The notes under the pieces are model-generated. The model made no database searches. It was not told where the DNA came from and saw nothing but the letters and a program-made list of their open reading frames with translations. This document shows positions 38,463 through 40,989 of a DNA stretch of 40,989 nucleotides, piece after piece. Source of the stretch: Myxococcales bacterium (GTDB taxonomy: Bacteria; Myxococcota_A; Polyangia; Haliangiales; Haliangiaceae); the NCBI GenBank assembly GCA_028287115.1, contig JAQBQF010000123.1:1-40989 (forward strand), read 5' to 3'. Numbering within the stretch: position 1 is the stretch's first letter; each line of letters begins with the position of its first letter. A program made the translations under genes and the position numbers.

Positions 38463-39044
38463 TTATTTGTCTTTATCACGATCGCTCGCCGCCGCCTTCG
38501 CCAGCTCGCCGACCGTCTTGATCGGGAGCGCGTCGATCGTCTCGCCCTGGAGAATCGACTCGAGCAGGCTCGCGCCCACTTGCGCGAGCTGGGTGAGGCC
38601 CGCGATCCGCTCTGCGATTAACTTGCGTCGGTCGAGCTCTGCCTTGTCGAGCCTGCCACCATCTTCGTCGGACGGGATCTTCTCACCCGCGGCTTGAAAC
38701 GCGTCGAGTGCGGTCCGGATCCAGCGCAGCTCGCGATCGCGGAACACGCGCGAGACCATCTTCCAGATCGAGGTCTCCGCTTCGTAGTGCTCTCGACGCT
38801 CGCCGACAACCCAAGCCTTCTTGACGATGCCCCACTGGATCAGCTCGGCGAGCAGCATCGACACCGCGCCGGTCGACAGGCCGAGGCGCTCGCCGAGATC
38901 CGCGGCCGACAGCGGATGATCGTCGAGATAGAGCACCGCCCACATGCGCCCCATGTTGCGCTTGAAGCCCCACGATTCCATCAGCGCACCGACCGCATCG
39001 GCGACCTCGAGGACAGCGGGGCCTTCGCTAGCCTTCGCGGTCAT
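38463..39044 (-). CDS. GbsR/MarR-type winged-helix regulator
   Basis: This 193-aa regulator has a MarR-like winged HTH (NMGRMWAVLYLDDHPLSAADLGERLGLSTGAVSMLLAELIQWGIVKKAWVVGERREHYEAE), followed by a long helical tail. The opening ADAVGALMESWGFKRNMGRMWAVLYL is characteristic of the GbsR family (sensor of choline in Bacillus). The tail differs, so the ligand is unknown. Its ATG overlaps the Hsp70 stop (ATGA) and its TAA touches the ATPase GTG. It probably controls the operon's ABC exporter in response to the exported compound or a membrane state (inference). Confidence 0.86.
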   Translation of the reverse strand: MTAKASEGPAVLEVADAVGALMESWGFKRNMGRMWAVLYLDDHPLSAADLGERLGLSTGAVSMLLAELIQWGIVKKAWVVGERREHYEAETSIWKMVSRVFRDRELRWIRTALDAFQAAGEKIPSDEDGGRLDKAELDRRKLIAERIAGLTQLAQVGASLLESILQGETIDALPIKTVGELAKAAASDRDKDK

Positions 39045-40705
39045 TTGTCGGTGTCGTCGGGCGGCTTGACGGCGGCTTGCTCGCGGGTCGCGACGCGCAT
39101 CACGTTGCCACCCTCGAGCGGAAGCGTGGACACGATCGAGCTCTCGTTGCGCCGGCGATTGATGATCTCGACGACCTCGCGCTGCGACAGTCCGCCCGAA
39201 GGACGGATCTTGACGCTCGCTTCCTTTCCGGTGCGCAGCTCGCGCGCGGACACGGCGAGGATCGACTCGACATCGATGGTCATCACGAGCTCGACGCGGA
39301 CCGAGCCGGCGGGCCCGTGCGGCAGATCATCGAGCACGACCTGGCCGAGCTTGCGATTCTTCGTGATGTCCGTCGACTCGCCTTGATAGAGCTCGATCGA
39401 GACGAAGCGCTGGTTGTCGGAGGTCGTGGCGAACAGCCGGCGCGCGCGGCACGGCAGCATCGAGTTGCGCGGCAACACCGCAGAGAATCCAGAATCGCCG
39501 ACCTTGATGCCTATGTCGTGCGGCGTCACGTCGAGCAGCGCGGCTTCATCGGACTCGCCGGCGAGGATGCCGGCATACGCGGCGGCGCCGAGTGCGACGA
39601 CCTCGTCGGGGTTCGCGCCCTTGGACGGCTTCTTGCCGAAGATCTTCGCGACGATGTCCTGCACGGCCGGTGATCGCGTCATTCCACCGACGAGCAGAAC
39701 CTCTTCGAGATCGGCCGCGGTGAGCCCGGCATCGGCGAGGGCACGCCGGCACGGCGCCTCGACGCGCTCGAGCAAGTCGTTCGTCAGCTCCTGCACGAGC
39801 TCGCGCGTCAGCTTGCGCTCGTAGTTGATCGGCGCACCGTGTTGATCGTTTGCGAGGAACGGGAGTTGGATCACCGTCTCGCGGCCGTCGGAGAGCGCCT
39901 TCTTCGCGGCCTCGCACGCTTCGCGCAAGCGCGACATCGCCATCGGGATGCCGATCAGATCGACGCGATGCTGATCGAAGACCTCATCGACGATCCGCTC
40001 GAGCATGCGGCGGTCCCAGTCCTCGCCGCCGAGCGCGCTATCGCCGCCGGTCGCGAGGACTTCAAAGATGCCATTCTCGACCGACATGATCGAGATGTCG
40101 AACGTGCCGCCGCCGAGATCGAAGACGCCGATGATGCGGCGGCCTTCGCCGACGCGATGTGCGCCGTACGCGAGCGCCGCCGCCGTTGGCTCGTTGAGGA
40201 TGCGGATGATATCGAGACCGGCGATCTGACCGGCGTCGCGCGTCGCCTGGCGCTGTGCATCGTCGAAGTACGCGGGCACGGTGACCACCGCACGCGTGAC
40301 CGGCTCTCCGAGCGCCTCTTCGGCGATCTGGCGCAAGCGGCGCAGCACGTGAGCGGCAACTTCTTGCGGACTGATCGGCGCACCATGAACGCGGACCCAC
40401 GCATCACCGTTCGGCGCGGCGACGATCCGGAACGGCGCGAGCTTGGCAAACCACGCGACGTCTTCAGCATTGACCTTGCGTCCGATCAGCCGCTTGGAGC
40501 CGTAGACCGTCGCCGATGCATTCGTCACGGCCTGTCGCCGCGCACGCGTACCGACCGTGATCTCGCCGTTGACCGCCCACGACACCCACGAGGGCAGCGT
40601 GCGTTCGCCGTCGGCGGAGCTCAGCGTCCGTGGCACGCCCTTCTCGTCGAGCACCGCGACGCAAGAGTTCGTCGTTCCGAGGTCGATGCCGATGATCCGA
40701 CTCAT
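39041..40705 (-). CDS. Hsp70/DnaK-family chaperone lacking the C-terminal lid
   Basis: This 554-aa Hsp70 has a complete nucleotide-binding domain: IIGIDLGTTNSCVAVLDEKG (phosphate 1), VPAYFDDAQRQATRDAGQIAGLDIIRILNEPTAAALAYG, VFDLGGGTFDISIM (phosphate 2), ALGGEDWDRRM and EVLLVGGMTRSPAVQDIV (adenosine). A linker-like ALLDVTPHDIGIKVGDSGFSAVLPRNS leads to a beta substrate-binding domain ending near ILAVSARELRTGKEASVKI. Canonical DnaK is about 640 aa. Here only about 50 residues follow, so the alpha-helical lid is missing or vestigial. It overlaps the TPR gene upstream and the GbsR gene downstream (ATGA each). It is therefore not housekeeping DnaK, but a dedicated paralogue. Confidence 0.9.
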   Translation of the reverse strand: MSRIIGIDLGTTNSCVAVLDEKGVPRTLSSADGERTLPSWVSWAVNGEITVGTRARRQAVTNASATVYGSKRLIGRKVNAEDVAWFAKLAPFRIVAAPNGDAWVRVHGAPISPQEVAAHVLRRLRQIAEEALGEPVTRAVVTVPAYFDDAQRQATRDAGQIAGLDIIRILNEPTAAALAYGAHRVGEGRRIIGVFDLGGGTFDISIMSVENGIFEVLATGGDSALGGEDWDRRMLERIVDEVFDQHRVDLIGIPMAMSRLREACEAAKKALSDGRETVIQLPFLANDQHGAPINYERKLTRELVQELTNDLLERVEAPCRRALADAGLTAADLEEVLLVGGMTRSPAVQDIVAKIFGKKPSKGANPDEVVALGAAAYAGILAGESDEAALLDVTPHDIGIKVGDSGFSAVLPRNSMLPCRARRLFATTSDNQRFVSIELYQGESTDITKNRKLGQVVLDDLPHGPAGSVRVELVMTIDVESILAVSARELRTGKEASVKIRPSGGLSQREVVEIINRRRNESSIVSTLPLEGGNVMRVATREQAAVKPPDDTDK

Positions 40706-40989
40706 GGCGAGGATTCCTTCTTACCCATGAGGCGCGACAGCAGTCCTTTGCGCTCGTTGGTGGCCTGCCGGCGCATGTCGGCGAGCTCGCGCGCCGCACG
40801 TTCGTTCGATGGATCGATCTCGAGCGCGGTCTCGAACCGCTGAGCCGCTTCGAGACGGTCGCGCGCGATCAGCGAGCGCAATCCCTCGCACAGCTCGATC
40901 CCCGCGCGATACACGCGATCGTTTGGATATTTGCGCGACTGAACTTTGTAGGCGCCGAGCGCTTCGTCGAGCTTGCCTTCGTCGAGCAG
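40702..40989 (-). CDS. TPR-containing protein, N-terminus beyond the window
   Basis: The frame is open to the window edge, giving 95 residues of C-terminus. It contains TPR-like helices (LLDEGKLDEALGAYKVQSRKYPND; LEAAQRFETALEIDPSNERAARELADMRRQ) and a basic end (KGLLSRLMGKKESSP). The stop overlaps the Hsp70 start (ATGA). In myxobacteria such short proteins often combine a J-domain with TPRs next to Hsp70 paralogues; the missing N-terminus would show this. A GTG inside the frame (40914) is unlikely to be the start, because coding sequence continues upstream of it. Confidence 0.78.
   Translation of the reverse strand: MLDEGKLDEALGAYKVQSRKYPNDRVYRAGIELCEGLRSLIARDRLEAAQRFETALEIDPSNERAARELADMRRQATNERKGLLSRLMGKKESSP

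Noticed and set aside
40702..40914. A complete 70-residue gene starting at GTG 40914
   Set aside because: The frame stays open with TPR-like coding sequence to the window edge, so it is the end of a longer gene.
1..40989. tRNA, rRNA, phage or integrase genes
   Set aside because: I found no cloverleaf with a GTTCRA arm, no conserved rRNA segment, and no integrase, terminase or plasmid replication motif on either strand.

Overview
The window is a chromosomal stretch of a GC-rich Gram-negative bacterium, most likely a myxobacterium-type member of Myxococcota (inference). The support is the strong G/C bias at third codon positions, six predicted lipoproteins, two glycine-rich 'PGRS-like' lipoproteins, a PilZ-linker-PEGA protein, an SBBP beta-propeller lipoprotein, a PAS-PAS hybrid histidine kinase and dense ATGA/GTGA gene overlaps. 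There is no phage or plasmid backbone, rRNA, tRNA or CRISPR array.

Layout. 1-2.9 kb: 3' truncated quinone oxidoreductase, divergent sugar-nucleotide epimerase, Gly-rich lipoprotein, rhodanese-like lipoprotein. 2.9-5.66 kb: ethylmalonyl-CoA mutase (ecm) with a repeat region on each side. Upstream are two 22-bp GGGACGGTG-type repeats abutting a gene remnant; downstream is a 249-bp element bounded by perfect 18-bp inverted repeats. 5.66-14.1 kb: a giant DUF349 protein, then a coupled alpha-glucan cluster (glgB, GH57/DUF3536) ending in a hotdog thioesterase. 14.2-17.6 kb: second Gly-rich lipoprotein, an acidic-linker protein, ZntB. 17.7-22.0 kb: a two-subunit cytochrome bd-superfamily complex with a fused cytochrome c, convergent with a hybrid sensor kinase. 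22.3-24.4 kb: a peroxide module, ahpC-ahpD divergent from oxyR, with a well-spaced four-part OxyR operator between them. 24.4-26.4 kb: fatty acid desaturase and a lipoprotein amidase. 26.4-31.2 kb: PilZ/PEGA protein, a small bacterial histone-fold protein with an intrinsic terminator and an unusual leader, and an SBBP lipoprotein. 31.2-35.9 kb: HEAT-cyclophilin lipoprotein, beta-propeller/dihaem cytochrome, small acidic secreted protein. 35.9-41 kb: a tightly overlapping minus-strand operon (TPR protein, lidless Hsp70, GbsR-type regulator, ABC ATPase, two ABC permeases) that continues past the right edge.

Most notable: (i) the 78-aa histone-fold protein with the RxTxxxxD motif and a Lys/Gly-rich tail, with a possible three-segment switch in its leader; (ii) the bd-superfamily oxidase that lacks recognisable haem b558 ligands and is paired with what looks like a paralogous membrane subunit; (iii) a recurrent TANNNT box 6-11 nt upstream of the start codon in 13 genes, which suggests widespread leaderless transcription; (iv) the repeat elements around ecm; (v) the Hsp70/GbsR/ABC operon.
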